Positions 36,474 to 45,277 of a stretch of DNA of 64,000 nt are shown piece by piece. Made by a program: the position numbers and the translations under genes. Within the stretch, counting starts at the first letter, position 1. Each line of letters begins with the position of its first letter. The notes under the pieces were generated by a model that ran no database searches, had not been told where the DNA came from, and worked only from the letters and a program-made list of their open reading frames with translations. The DNA is from Niameybacter massiliensis (GTDB taxonomy: Bacteria; Bacillota; Clostridia; Lachnospirales; Cellulosilyticaceae): the NCBI RefSeq assembly GCF_001282685.1, contig NZ_LN875035.1, forward strand, positions 1,319,572 to 1,383,571, given 5' to 3'.

Positions 36474-37376
36474 TTAGAAAATCTTATACCCTGCAAAACG
36501 ATAGGCTAAATAATATGAAATCCCTGTTAATCCACAAGTTATAAGAGATTTAATAAATCCTAATGCCGCTGCAGGTGAATATAACTTTTGACCTATACCA
36601 AGTCTAAAAACAAAGGTATCTAAAATATCTGCACTTTCATAAACAAGAGGATTATAAAGTAAGTAGATTTGATCAAATCCTGCATTGAGTACACAACCAA
36701 GTGCCAATGTAATCGTTAAAATAACTATTGGTAATATAGATGGAAAGGTAATGTATCTTACTTGTTGCAAACGATTAGCTCCATCTACAACTGCTGCTTC
36801 ATACTGGCTTTGATCAATATTAGTAATTGCAGCAAGATAAATAACAATATTCATCCCCATTCCTTTCCACGTATCACTAAATATGATAAGCCATGGAAAG
36901 GCAGCATTATCTGTAAAAAATGACACTTTATCAGCTCCTACCATTTCAAGTAGTGAGTTGATAGGACCATTTAAACTAAACACTTGGAAAATAACACTTG
37001 CTATAATTGCCCAAGATAAGAAATAAGGTAAGAAAAAACTGGTCTGTACAATTTTCTTTAACCTTGTTCCTGCTAATTCGTTAATAAGTAGTGCTAACAA
37101 AAGAGGAACCAAAATACCTAGTACCATCTTTGAGCATGCTATAAATAGCGTATTTTGTGTGACACGCCAAATATTAGGTTGATTAAGGATAAACTTAAAA
37201 TTTTGTAGCCCTACAAAATCTGAACCCAAGAATCCCTTTCCTGGATTAAAGTTTTGAAATGCCATCACAAGTCCAAACATAGGTATGTAAGAGAAGATCA
37301 AAGTTAAGATCATTCCTGGTGCTAACATGATATAAAATGGTGCTTCTCTTTTTAATCGTGCTTTTCTTTTCGACAT
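36474..37376 (-). CDS. Carbohydrate ABC transporter permease (LplB type), locus B
   Basis: Integral membrane permease, 300 residues, six transmembrane segments, EAA loop YEAAVVDGANRLQQVRYITF. First gene of the six-gene operon permease-permease-GH20-Gfo/Idh-FAD oxidoreductase-GH16. Start ATG 37376 follows AGAGGAGGTATATTG. Its promoter carries the same 28-bp motif as the locus B lipoprotein promoter. Confidence 0.93.
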   Translation of the reverse strand: MSKRKARLKREAPFYIMLAPGMILTLIFSYIPMFGLVMAFQNFNPGKGFLGSDFVGLQNFKFILNQPNIWRVTQNTLFIACSKMVLGILVPLLLALLINELAGTRLKKIVQTSFFLPYFLSWAIIASVIFQVFSLNGPINSLLEMVGADKVSFFTDNAAFPWLIIFSDTWKGMGMNIVIYLAAITNIDQSQYEAAVVDGANRLQQVRYITFPSILPIVILTITLALGCVLNAGFDQIYLLYNPLVYESADILDTFVFRLGIGQKLYSPAAALGFIKSLITCGLTGISYYLAYRFAGYKIF

Positions 37377-37406
37377 ACAATATACCTCCTCTTCATTCTT
37401 ACTAAC

Positions 37407-37473
37407 ATTATATTTTCTTTGTGTATTGTTTTCTATTTCTAATACTTTACTTACTTTTATTTTGTTTACTTTT
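37407..37473 (-). promoter_or_regulatory. Promoter and activator-type site of the locus B operon
   Basis: Minus strand: TATAAT (37407-37412), 17-bp spacer and a poor -35 TAGAAA (37430-37435). Exactly 10 bp upstream starts a 28-bp element (37446-37473) that matches 41893-41920 at 24 of 28 positions; on the minus strand it begins AAAAGTAAACAAAATAAAAG. A weak -35 with an adjacent conserved element suggests activation by the YesN-like regulator encoded just upstream. Confidence 0.7.
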
Positions 37474-37484
37474 GGGCAAATAAA

Positions 37485-37517
37485 ATAGCATATCCATGTT
37501 TTAAAACATGAATATGC
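37485..37517 (-). terminator. Terminator after the locus B response regulator
   Basis: AGCATATcCATGTTTT and AAAACATGaATATGCCT form an almost perfect stem, directly 3' of the response-regulator stop codon. Confidence 0.8.
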
Positions 37518-37526
37518 CTAACTAAA

Positions 37527-38288
37527 TTACTCTTTTTTATAAATATTTTTATCAATACATGCATCACGATAATGCTGAGGTGTATACCCTGTAACCCTCT
37601 TAAAATACGTTGTAAAATATGTAGGTGAATAAAATCCTAATTTCACACTAATATCCGTCATCTTTAATTTACCTTTTTCAATAAGTTCTTTTGCTTTCTT
37701 AATTTTTATTTGCTGAATATAATGAGATAGATTTTCACCGCATTCTTTCTTAAATAATCTAGAAAGATAAGACGGATTCATATTAACTCTTTCAGCAATA
37801 GTCTGTAAGCTTAAATCTTTATCAATATTTTCCTCAATATATTGCTTACACGCTTCAATAATACGTAGTGTATTCTCTGTTTGCTCAATGCTATCTATTA
37901 GTCTTTCTGCCGGCATCTCATCTAGAACTTTCTCGATGAACTCAATAATGACTTCATCTTCTTCATTTTTTAAAATAAATTTTGCTTGGCCACTTTTAGC
38001 AATATCATATAGGCAATCAAAGTCACTATAGCCAGTCAAAAAAATGACTTTTGCATTTTTATTTTCTTCTCTAGACGTAATCTCTTTAACCATTTCAATA
38101 CCTGTCAGCCCTGGCATACGCATATCTGATAAAATAACATCAACGCGCTGTTTATATGCCAGTCGAATAGCCTCTTTAGGCATATAGGCTTTATCTATTT
38201 TTACATGGTATTTACATTTTTCTTTAATCAGATTTTCTAAGCTATCTACAATTTCTGGCTCATCATCTACTATCAATAACCTAAACAT
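37527..38288 (-). CDS. Response regulator, AraC-type output (YesN-like), locus B
   Basis: Transcription factor, 253 residues. Receiver about 1-118 with acidic DDE at 8-10, phospho-acceptor Asp55 in VILSDMRMPG, and ILKNEE where the conserved lysine is expected; AraC domain about 145-248 with two helix-turn-helices (LQTIAERVNMNPSYLSRLFK; MTDISVKLGFYSPTYFTTYF). One base separates it from the upstream kinase stop, so they are translated together. Likely binds the 28-bp element before the locus B lipoprotein and permease genes (inference). Confidence 0.92.
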   Translation of the reverse strand: MFRLLIVDDEPEIVDSLENLIKEKCKYHVKIDKAYMPKEAIRLAYKQRVDVILSDMRMPGLTGIEMVKEITSREENKNAKVIFLTGYSDFDCLYDIAKSGQAKFILKNEEDEVIIEFIEKVLDEMPAERLIDSIEQTENTLRIIEACKQYIEENIDKDLSLQTIAERVNMNPSYLSRLFKKECGENLSHYIQQIKIKKAKELIEKGKLKMTDISVKLGFYSPTYFTTYFKRVTGYTPQHYRDACIDKNIYKKE

Positions 38289-38289
38289 A

Positions 38290-39987
38290 TTATTCCTCTC
38301 CCCCTAATAATTTCATTTCCAAGTCAATTTTCATCTCAATTCGAACACCTTGCCCATGCTCACCTTTTTTATATACTAATCCACTTTGCTTACCATAGTG
38401 TAGCTTTAGACGTTTATTTACATTTAATATACCTGTGCACTCTACATAGCCACTATCTGCTTCAAGCTGACTATTTAAAACATCTATTTGCTCATCCTCC
38501 ATACCCGTTCCACTATCTTCAATACTACATTTCAACCACTCTTCGTCTAAGCAAAGAAAAATATCTATATTCCCTTGGTCTTCTAAATTCTGAAAAGCAT
38601 GCTCATATATATTTTCAAGTAATGGTTGAAAAATAAGTCTCGGTACTTTTATATCCTCTAAATCCTGAAGCGTATATAGACGATTGATTTTGATACGGTC
38701 TTGAAAACGTATGGTCTGAATATCTATATAATCCTCCATATGTTTAATTTCTTCTTTAATAGGTACAAAATAAATACCGTTTCGTGTAATATAACGATAG
38801 TATGAAGCAAGTCGTTTACTTAAGAGAATAGCTTTCTCATATTGTTGATTGGTACACATTCGCTGAATGTTATAAAATCCATTGTATAAAAAATGCGGGT
38901 TAATCTGTAGTTGATATTGTTTAATCTCTGATTGCTGAAGAGCTAGTTTTTGTTCATACTGTGCCTTAATACTTGTATCTAATCTAGCAATCATCTTGCC
39001 AATAGCCTCATATAAATATGTAAATTCTTCTGTTTCGTGACCTGTTAGTTCCACATTGTAACATCCTGCTTCTACATTTTTAAAAGCCTTAATAATTTTT
39101 TTGATAGGTTTATGCATCAATTTATTCATACATGTTACATAATAGATAATACCAATCCCTGCAAATATAAAGCAAACACCTATCAAGACACTTAAGAAAA
39201 TAAAATTATACCCATATACTTCTAACTCGAACTCAAACACCAACATTTGATTAGTAGGTTCAAGCCGCTTAGTAATAACCTCTATATTTTTCTTCTTAAT
39301 ATCTTTTTCCTTCTCTTTACCAAATAATTTACTAGCTAGTATATTCTCATCATTTAAAAAACTTATAGACACTAAGTTCTGATTTAAATAATTAGAAATA
39401 TAGCTTAGGAAATACTCTGGTTCAAATTCGATACACAAAACTATATCCAGTTGACTAAGTGCCTTACTTCTTTCATAAAGAGGGTCAAAATCAAATAGAT
39501 AGAGTTTATCATTTATCAACTTAAAATCTAAGCGGCTTACTTCGAGTTCACTCTCAAATAATTTCTGATAGTCACTATCTTCTAGATGAATAATCCCACT
39601 ATCTGCTGACAAAACCATATTTTTATTTCTTATAAAAAGCATACTATCATTAATAAAATGATTAGCTACCTTAATGCTATTTAATTTATATCTTAAGTCA
39701 TTGATCTCCGCATAATACTCCCATGGCCTCACATAGGGATCACTATAGCTAATCACTTTTAATTCTGGCCTATTTAAAATCTCTCTACAGTATTGATTCA
39801 CATAAGACATTTGTAATTCCAACTGTTGAATAGCAAAGTCTGTACTCTGCTCTATTTGTTGCTTCATATTTTCTTCTACATGCTTTAAGTTGTACCAATA
39901 AAAAAAGATATTTGTTGTAAATACAAGGACTATTATTGTTACAAATAAAATAACAGCCTGTCTATAAACCTTCAACGTTCCCTTCAA
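38290..39987 (-). CDS. Sensor histidine kinase, YesM-like, locus B
   Basis: Membrane kinase, 565 residues. Transmembrane segments about 11-31 and 254-280 bracket an extracellular sensor; a HAMP domain follows (about 281-335); phosphorylated His365 lies in LQINPHFLYNGFYNIQ; HATPase_c at the C-terminus with QPLLENIYEHAF and DSGTGM. Co-transcribed with the response regulator (1-bp gap). The lipoprotein gene lies upstream on the same strand, separated by a terminator, which is typical for systems where the kinase senses the glycan taken up by that importer. Confidence 0.92.
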   Translation of the reverse strand: MKGTLKVYRQAVILFVTIIVLVFTTNIFFYWYNLKHVEENMKQQIEQSTDFAIQQLELQMSYVNQYCREILNRPELKVISYSDPYVRPWEYYAEINDLRYKLNSIKVANHFINDSMLFIRNKNMVLSADSGIIHLEDSDYQKLFESELEVSRLDFKLINDKLYLFDFDPLYERSKALSQLDIVLCIEFEPEYFLSYISNYLNQNLVSISFLNDENILASKLFGKEKEKDIKKKNIEVITKRLEPTNQMLVFEFELEVYGYNFIFLSVLIGVCFIFAGIGIIYYVTCMNKLMHKPIKKIIKAFKNVEAGCYNVELTGHETEEFTYLYEAIGKMIARLDTSIKAQYEQKLALQQSEIKQYQLQINPHFLYNGFYNIQRMCTNQQYEKAILLSKRLASYYRYITRNGIYFVPIKEEIKHMEDYIDIQTIRFQDRIKINRLYTLQDLEDIKVPRLIFQPLLENIYEHAFQNLEDQGNIDIFLCLDEEWLKCSIEDSGTGMEDEQIDVLNSQLEADSGYVECTGILNVNKRLKLHYGKQSGLVYKKGEHGQGVRIEMKIDLEMKLLGGEE

Positions 39988-40066
39988 ATGATCACCCCAT
40001 TATCCCGTCATACATCCTGTCCCACTATCTATTTACTAGTATAACATTCTAAATATAGATATGAAA

Positions 40067-40097
40067 AGAAGACAGAAGCGTATCGCTACTGTCTATC
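40067..40097 (-). terminator. Terminator after the locus B lipoprotein gene
   Basis: Minus strand: AGACAGTAGCG ATA CGCTTCTGTCT with one mismatch, followed by TCTTTTC. It separates the abundant lipoprotein transcript from the kinase-regulator genes. Confidence 0.8.
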
Positions 40098-40108
40098 TTT
40101 TTTCTTTA

Positions 40109-41800
40109 TTATTGTTTTGCATACCAATCATTAACTTCGTTTGTAATCTGATCTCCACCCATCTTATGCCAATCATTTACGAATTTATCAAATTCTTCGA
40201 TAGGTGCACCTGTGATAATGCGATGATAAACCTCATCACGAAGTGTATCTAAGATACCTTGTGAAGTGATCATCGTTGGTGTGTATGAACCATAGAACTC
40301 ATTCATAGTATATAGTTTTTCATTACGCACTTTTTCTGTTAGTCCAAAACCACCATCTTCTGCAATGCGGCTATAATATAGTCCCCAGTCTGTACCATTT
40401 AATTCTGTCTCTAAACGTTTTGCTGCCTCAAAAAGATCTTTAAATTTTTGTGGTTTAAGGAGTGTAATATCATCTTTTTTAAGTGCTTCATTGAGTTCTT
40501 TGTACTGACGTGAGTTCTCAAATGTATCATCCATTCTTACTGGGCACCAGTTGTATACATAACCATTTTCTGGCTTCCATAATTCACGGTCATACTCTTC
40601 TTCTCTTTCACTTACAACTGTACTTAGCGTATCATAATAAATATTAATCATCTTCGCTAATGCTTCAGGATTCTTCATATCTTTACTAATAACATGATAT
40701 GAACCTATAAATGCTTGGTTGAGTCCTGTTTTTGCAATTCCACCTTCTGCACTTACTAAATTAATAGCTTTCCAACGTGCATCAGGATTATTATCAATAG
40801 AAAGGTTAAGTGGCCAAGCTGGTACCCACCATTCACCAAGTACAATACCTGCTTTTCCTCCAACGACGGCTTCTGTCATCTTATTACTATCCATTGCCAC
40901 ATACTCTGGATCTAAGATACCCTCTTTATACATCTTTTGTAACATCTCTAGTGCATCTCTCATTTCTGGTTGCACATCACCACACACTAATTTACCACTT
41001 TCATCTTTAATCCACATCTTTGGATAAGCATTATAACCATTCATTAGGCCCGCTGCACCACCAAATCCAGCATAAAGTTCTTTGTATAATGCAATACCAA
41101 TGGTATCATCTTTTCCATTTTTATCTGGATCTTGTTCATTGAAAGCTTTTGCCACTTCAAATAATTCATCCATGCTCGTTGGCACTTGTAAGCCCAATGC
41201 TTCTAACCAATCTTCACGTATGTAAATTAACTGTGTTTGTTGGAAATTATCTAAATTTCTTGGAATAGCTACTAATTCACCCTTTTCATTGGTACATTTC
41301 TTAAGTAGTGTTGGGTCTGCTTCTAAGTTCTTCTTAATAGGTTCCATTAAGTAATCATAAGCTCCTGTTAAATCCCCAATCATATCAGATTGCTTAAGAA
41401 GTTCAAATTGCCCTTCATCTACTTGAAGAATATTTGGGATTTTTCCTGAAGCAATTGTAACATCCATCTTCTGTGCGCCTTGACTTGCAGGTACTACCCA
41501 GTCATATTTAAGCTTAATACCTAAATATTTTTCCATGATTTCTACCCATTTTTGATTCTCTGGTGTGGTATCTTTAGGTACAATCCCATCTTCTGGCACA
41601 TTATAAGATGCTACTACAGACACCTCTATAGGTGGGTCATATTTTTGCCAAATATCAATATTTTGTACTTCTCCTGTTTCTTCACCTTTGGCAACACTTT
41701 CAGTAGTATTAGTTACATTATCAGGTTCTTTACTTGAGCATCCTGTGAACATTGCCATTAGCATCGTTCCTGCAAGCATTATACTTAGTGATTTTTTCAT
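40109..41800 (-). CDS. Carbohydrate ABC transporter solute-binding lipoprotein (LplA-like), locus B
   Basis: Extracellular receptor, 563 residues. Signal peptide with lipobox MFTGC, lipidated Cys21, then an acidic linker. The mature part has the family-1 fold (long N-lobe with tryptophans, C-lobe ending in ...NEVNDWYAKQ). It has its own promoter and terminator, unlike the locus A binder, so it can be expressed above the permeases. Partner permeases are 2.7 kb downstream in the same direction and share the promoter motif. Confidence 0.92.
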   Translation of the reverse strand: MKKSLSIMLAGTMLMAMFTGCSSKEPDNVTNTTESVAKGEETGEVQNIDIWQKYDPPIEVSVVASYNVPEDGIVPKDTTPENQKWVEIMEKYLGIKLKYDWVVPASQGAQKMDVTIASGKIPNILQVDEGQFELLKQSDMIGDLTGAYDYLMEPIKKNLEADPTLLKKCTNEKGELVAIPRNLDNFQQTQLIYIREDWLEALGLQVPTSMDELFEVAKAFNEQDPDKNGKDDTIGIALYKELYAGFGGAAGLMNGYNAYPKMWIKDESGKLVCGDVQPEMRDALEMLQKMYKEGILDPEYVAMDSNKMTEAVVGGKAGIVLGEWWVPAWPLNLSIDNNPDARWKAINLVSAEGGIAKTGLNQAFIGSYHVISKDMKNPEALAKMINIYYDTLSTVVSEREEEYDRELWKPENGYVYNWCPVRMDDTFENSRQYKELNEALKKDDITLLKPQKFKDLFEAAKRLETELNGTDWGLYYSRIAEDGGFGLTEKVRNEKLYTMNEFYGSYTPTMITSQGILDTLRDEVYHRIITGAPIEEFDKFVNDWHKMGGDQITNEVNDWYAKQ

Positions 41801-41853
41801 AAAACGCCTCCATTTTAGATAAATTTTTATACAAAATATCCATTTCTAATCTG

Positions 41854-41920
41854 AGTATAATGCATTTATTTTCACATAACAATTTAGATTAATTTACTTT
41901 ATTCTATTTTATTTACTTTT
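41854..41920 (-). promoter_or_regulatory. Promoter and activator-type site of the locus B lipoprotein
   Basis: Minus strand: TATACT (41854-41859), 17-bp spacer, TTGTTA (41877-41882), and exactly 10 bp further upstream the 28-bp element 41893-41920, 24 of 28 identical to 37446-37473. Identical spacing in both promoters argues for one regulator acting on both. Confidence 0.75.
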
Positions 41921-42194
41921 TTATTCTAAATATCTCTTTATAAATATCTTTTTTCAATATACTCCACCTCGCTCAAAACACACTATACATTACTCTTATT
42001 TTTCTTACTTATTAAATAAATATTTTCTTCCTATACTTTATTGCATTCATTAAACATACTATCATCCCTAAGCCTAGTATGTCCAATCAACTAGAAGGCA
42101 AAAGCATATACATCCAAAACCTTTAACAAACTCTTTTAACTTTTTTCTTTATTTTTAAGTATTTAGAAAAATTTAAGAAGAATTCACTAATAAC

Positions 42195-42346
42195 AACTTG
42201 GCTTAGAACATAGATAGGGTACTACTCTAGGAAGCGGCTTATAAGTTATATCCTTGTCACAAAATAATAAGCCACTCTAATAACAGTCTTTGTGCAATGC
42301 ACAAGGGGAAAAGACTGCTATTAGAATGGCTTATTATACTTTTAGA
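42195..42346. repeat. Long-stem hairpin repeat, copy 4, with left extension
   Basis: Hairpin 42265-42339 has arms AATAAGCCACTCTAATAACAGTCTTT / AAAGACTGCTATTAG... with coordinated changes relative to copy 2 (each arm shown in part). The left extension 42195-42264 (CTTAGAA, ACTACTCTAGGAAG, GCTTATAAGTTATA) matches 25741-25798. It lies 6 bp 3' of the Gfo/Idh stop codon. The rest of the 41940-42195 gap is AT-rich with nothing recognised. Confidence 0.85.
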
Positions 42347-42351
42347 TAAAT

Positions 42352-43452
42352 TTATATGACTTCGCTCAACTTAACACTACGACTTTCTTTTGCTGATAAA
42401 GTACATGCGTCTGCTGTTGCAATAGCTGCTCTTGCTGCATCACCTGTTAAGAGTGGTCTAAATTCTTCATCTGCCTCCATACCATGCATAATGTTATTAA
42501 AATACTTCATCTCATTAAACATAATAGAATGTAACCACATTGGAGGGATTTTGCCTGGCTTACCATATTGGATTGCCCCATCTAGCTCTGTACCTTTGTA
42601 AATGCGTGTACGATCATCATCTTCTTCTTGTGTTTCATGTAGTAAGAAATGTGTATCTTCTCCATTAAGTCGTAGAGTACCACCAGCCTCAAACATATCT
42701 AGCTTAATAGCCCCTTTTGTTCCTTGTATCAATACATAGTGCTCTGCCCAGTGGAATGCTGAGCCCCATTCAAGTACAGCAAATTTATTGCCTGCAAATT
42801 TCATATTGATAAAGATCATATCATCTTCATCTCCAAAGTTCTCTCCGCTATGAGCTACATTGCCTGCATTCATGTAAACTTCATCTGGCATACTCCCCAT
42901 AATAAACTGTACACAGTCTAACTCATGTATATGATGGTATAAGTGTCCACCTGATTTTGAACGGATTTTTTTCCATGAGACAGATTCTTGTATGTCTTCC
43001 CAACCATTTCTTGCAGAATGGCAATAAAGTATGTCTCCAATCACACCTTCATTAATCATCTTTTTCGCATGTCTTACCCCATTGAAGAAGTTCATAACAT
43101 GCCCTGCCATGAATATTACATTATTCTCCTTACAGGCCTTTACCATTTCATCACAATCTTTATAACTTAAAGCAATTGGTTTTTCACAGAAAACATGCTT
43201 GCCATGTTGGGCTGCCTTAATAACAGGTTCTTTATGTAAGTAGTTTGGTGTCGCAACGATTACAGCATCTACATCTTCTCTTGTAACTAACTCATCTAAA
43301 GAACTACATGCATTACAATCTATTTCCTCAGCAACTTCAGTGCCATGATAAGGGTCATATACTGCTGTAACCTTGGCATCTTCCTGCATATTCATAATGC
43401 GGCATAACTCCGCCCCAAAATATCCTACTCCTACAACTCCATATCTCATCAT
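42352..43452 (-). CDS. Gfo/Idh/MocA family oxidoreductase, locus C
   Basis: NAD(P)-dependent oxidoreductase, about 366 residues. N-terminal Rossmann YGVVGVGYFG, EKPIALS with the conserved lysine near residue 90, and HHIHELDCVQFIMG with the active-site region. The frame opens at an ATG at 43470, but AAAGGTGAGG lies just before ATG-ATG at 43452, which is preferred. Last gene of the locus C operon, 35 bp after the MalG-like permease. The hairpin repeat copy 4 follows the stop immediately. Confidence 0.88.
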   Translation of the reverse strand: MMRYGVVGVGYFGAELCRIMNMQEDAKVTAVYDPYHGTEVAEEIDCNACSSLDELVTREDVDAVIVATPNYLHKEPVIKAAQHGKHVFCEKPIALSYKDCDEMVKACKENNVIFMAGHVMNFFNGVRHAKKMINEGVIGDILYCHSARNGWEDIQESVSWKKIRSKSGGHLYHHIHELDCVQFIMGSMPDEVYMNAGNVAHSGENFGDEDDMIFINMKFAGNKFAVLEWGSAFHWAEHYVLIQGTKGAIKLDMFEAGGTLRLNGEDTHFLLHETQEEDDDRTRIYKGTELDGAIQYGKPGKIPPMWLHSIMFNEMKYFNNIMHGMEADEEFRPLLTGDAARAAIATADACTLSAKESRSVKLSEVI

Positions 43453-43486
43453 ATTATCCTCACCTTTCATCTATTAAAATATTTAT

Positions 43487-44320
43487 TTACTTTTCTGCTC
43501 CATCATACAGTCCACCAGCAATCTTCTTCTGGATAAAACAGAAGAACACAATAGATGGAACAACCACAAGTACTGAAGCTGCCATCATATCACCCCAGTC
43601 TAGTATTTCTGCTCCGTTCAACGAACGTAGGGCTACTGCAACAGTCATTTTTTCTGTATTGTTAATTAATATCAAGGCGTATAAGAATTCATTCCATGCA
43701 TTGATAAATGTATAGATGGCTGTTGCCACAATCCCAGGAGCTGCAAGTGGCAGTGCAATCTTTGTAAATACTGTAAGCTTACTTGCACCATCTACCTGGG
43801 CGGCCTCTTCTATACCAATAGGTATAGCCTTAAAGAATCCAACTAGAAGCCATACCGCATAGGGTACACTAAAAGATAGATAGACAAGAATAAGTCCTGT
43901 ACCTGTATTTGTCAGTCCAATCTTAGCCATAACAATTGAATAGGGAATCGCTAAAAGGATAGGAGGGAAAACATAAGATACTACAATCAATTTCGACATA
44001 AGCGTTCCCACCTTTGGGAAGAACCTGCAAATGCCATAAGCAGCTAAAGATGCAATAGTAATTGCAATAAGGGTGGTTACGAGTGAAATAATGATACTAT
44101 TTTTTATGTTGTTCATAAATCCTAATTCAGTAATAACGTGCTTATAATAATCTAACGTAAATGTCGAAGGCCAAAACTTGGTTGGATTGCCTGTTAACTC
44201 TCCTCTTTCCTTCACAGAAGAAAGGATAATCCATACAAGCGGAAATACCGAAATAACTGTAAGCAAGATCAAATACACATGGGATATGGAATCCCAAAAC
44301 CATTTACTTTTATTACGCAT
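43487..44320 (-). CDS. Carbohydrate ABC transporter permease (MalG type), locus C
   Basis: Integral membrane permease, 277 residues, six transmembrane segments, EAA loop EEAAQVDGASKLTVFTKIAL, C-terminus FIQKKIAGGLYDGAEK. It abuts the partner permease gene without a gap, so the two are translationally coupled. Belongs to the CUT1 family (MalG/UgpE-like), different from the Lpl-type permeases of loci A and B. Confidence 0.93.
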   Translation of the reverse strand: MRNKSKWFWDSISHVYLILLTVISVFPLVWIILSSVKERGELTGNPTKFWPSTFTLDYYKHVITELGFMNNIKNSIIISLVTTLIAITIASLAAYGICRFFPKVGTLMSKLIVVSYVFPPILLAIPYSIVMAKIGLTNTGTGLILVYLSFSVPYAVWLLVGFFKAIPIGIEEAAQVDGASKLTVFTKIALPLAAPGIVATAIYTFINAWNEFLYALILINNTEKMTVAVALRSLNGAEILDWGDMMAASVLVVVPSIVFFCFIQKKIAGGLYDGAEK

Positions 44321-45202
44321 CTAGTTTTCCTCCTTTTCCCAGTGTCTAAGCTTTATAAAGTAAGCAGCAAGTACAAGGATTAAGAAAATAAATAGGAGTA
44401 CCGTAACAGCTGATGATCTACCTATTAACTTTGTTCCCCAACCCATGTTATAGGCTAAGATTGGTATGGTTTCTGTAACACCTGCTGGCCCACCACCCGT
44501 AATAAGATAAATGATATCAAAACTATTAAATATCCATACCGTACGTAAAGCTATCAAAAGACCCATAACCAATTTGATATGTGGCATCGTAATATGGTAA
44601 AAAGATTGCCATGTTGTTGCACCATCTATCTTGGCAGCTTCATATTGATCCATTGGCACAGTTTGTAATGCGGATAAAACATTCACCATAATAAGCGGTG
44701 CCCCAAACCATATATTAATAAGTACCAAACAAATAAATGCACCTGTTTTATGAATCAAAAACTGTGGAACTGTTTCACAAATGCCTAACTCGACTAACAT
44801 ATTCGGTATGTAACCGTATACACCATTTAAAATCCATTGCCAGGAGAAAGCAATAACTATGGATGGGAACGCCCATGGAATAATGAGCAATGTACGGTAA
44901 GTTGATTTGAATAGTCGCACTCTATTTAATGCAAGGGCTCCTGTAAAACCTACAAGAATCTGCCCACCTAAAGAAAGAACTGTCCACTTAATTGTATTGA
45001 AAAAAGCATTCCAAAAATCTTTACTCATTAAAACGATTTTATAATTTTCTAACCCCACAAAATCATAGCTCGCTTTGATTAGGTTTTTGTTCGTAAAACT
45101 ATAGTAAATACTTGAGCATATTGGGTAAAAAAGTAATACCCCTATTACTAGTAAAGCTGGAAGTACAAAGAACCACCTTGTATAATTCTTTCGCGTCACC
45201 AT
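44321..45202 (-). CDS. Carbohydrate ABC transporter permease (MalF type), locus C
   Basis: Integral membrane permease, about 293 residues, six transmembrane segments, EAA loop YEAAKIDGATTWQSFYHITM. The frame opens with GTG-GTG at 45211, but these overlap the ribosome site AAAAGGTGG, so ATG 45202 is the better start. Follows the binding-protein gene after a terminator-like hairpin that would reduce permease expression relative to the binder. Confidence 0.92.
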   Translation of the reverse strand: MVTRKNYTRWFFVLPALLVIGVLLFYPICSSIYYSFTNKNLIKASYDFVGLENYKIVLMSKDFWNAFFNTIKWTVLSLGGQILVGFTGALALNRVRLFKSTYRTLLIIPWAFPSIVIAFSWQWILNGVYGYIPNMLVELGICETVPQFLIHKTGAFICLVLINIWFGAPLIMVNVLSALQTVPMDQYEAAKIDGATTWQSFYHITMPHIKLVMGLLIALRTVWIFNSFDIIYLITGGGPAGVTETIPILAYNMGWGTKLIGRSSAVTVLLFIFLILVLAAYFIKLRHWEKEEN

Positions 45203-45220
45203 AATCACCACCTTTTAAAA

Positions 45221-45251
45221 AAGCAAGATAATTTATTATCATTATCTTGCT
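45221..45251 (-). terminator. Intra-operon attenuating terminator, locus C
   Basis: Minus strand: AGCAAGATAAT and ATTATCTTGCT are perfect 11-bp arms, followed by TTTTTT, between the binding-protein stop and the permease ribosome site. Confidence 0.88.
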
Positions 45252-45277
45252 CTAATGTAATTTACTACTGAGTAAGC

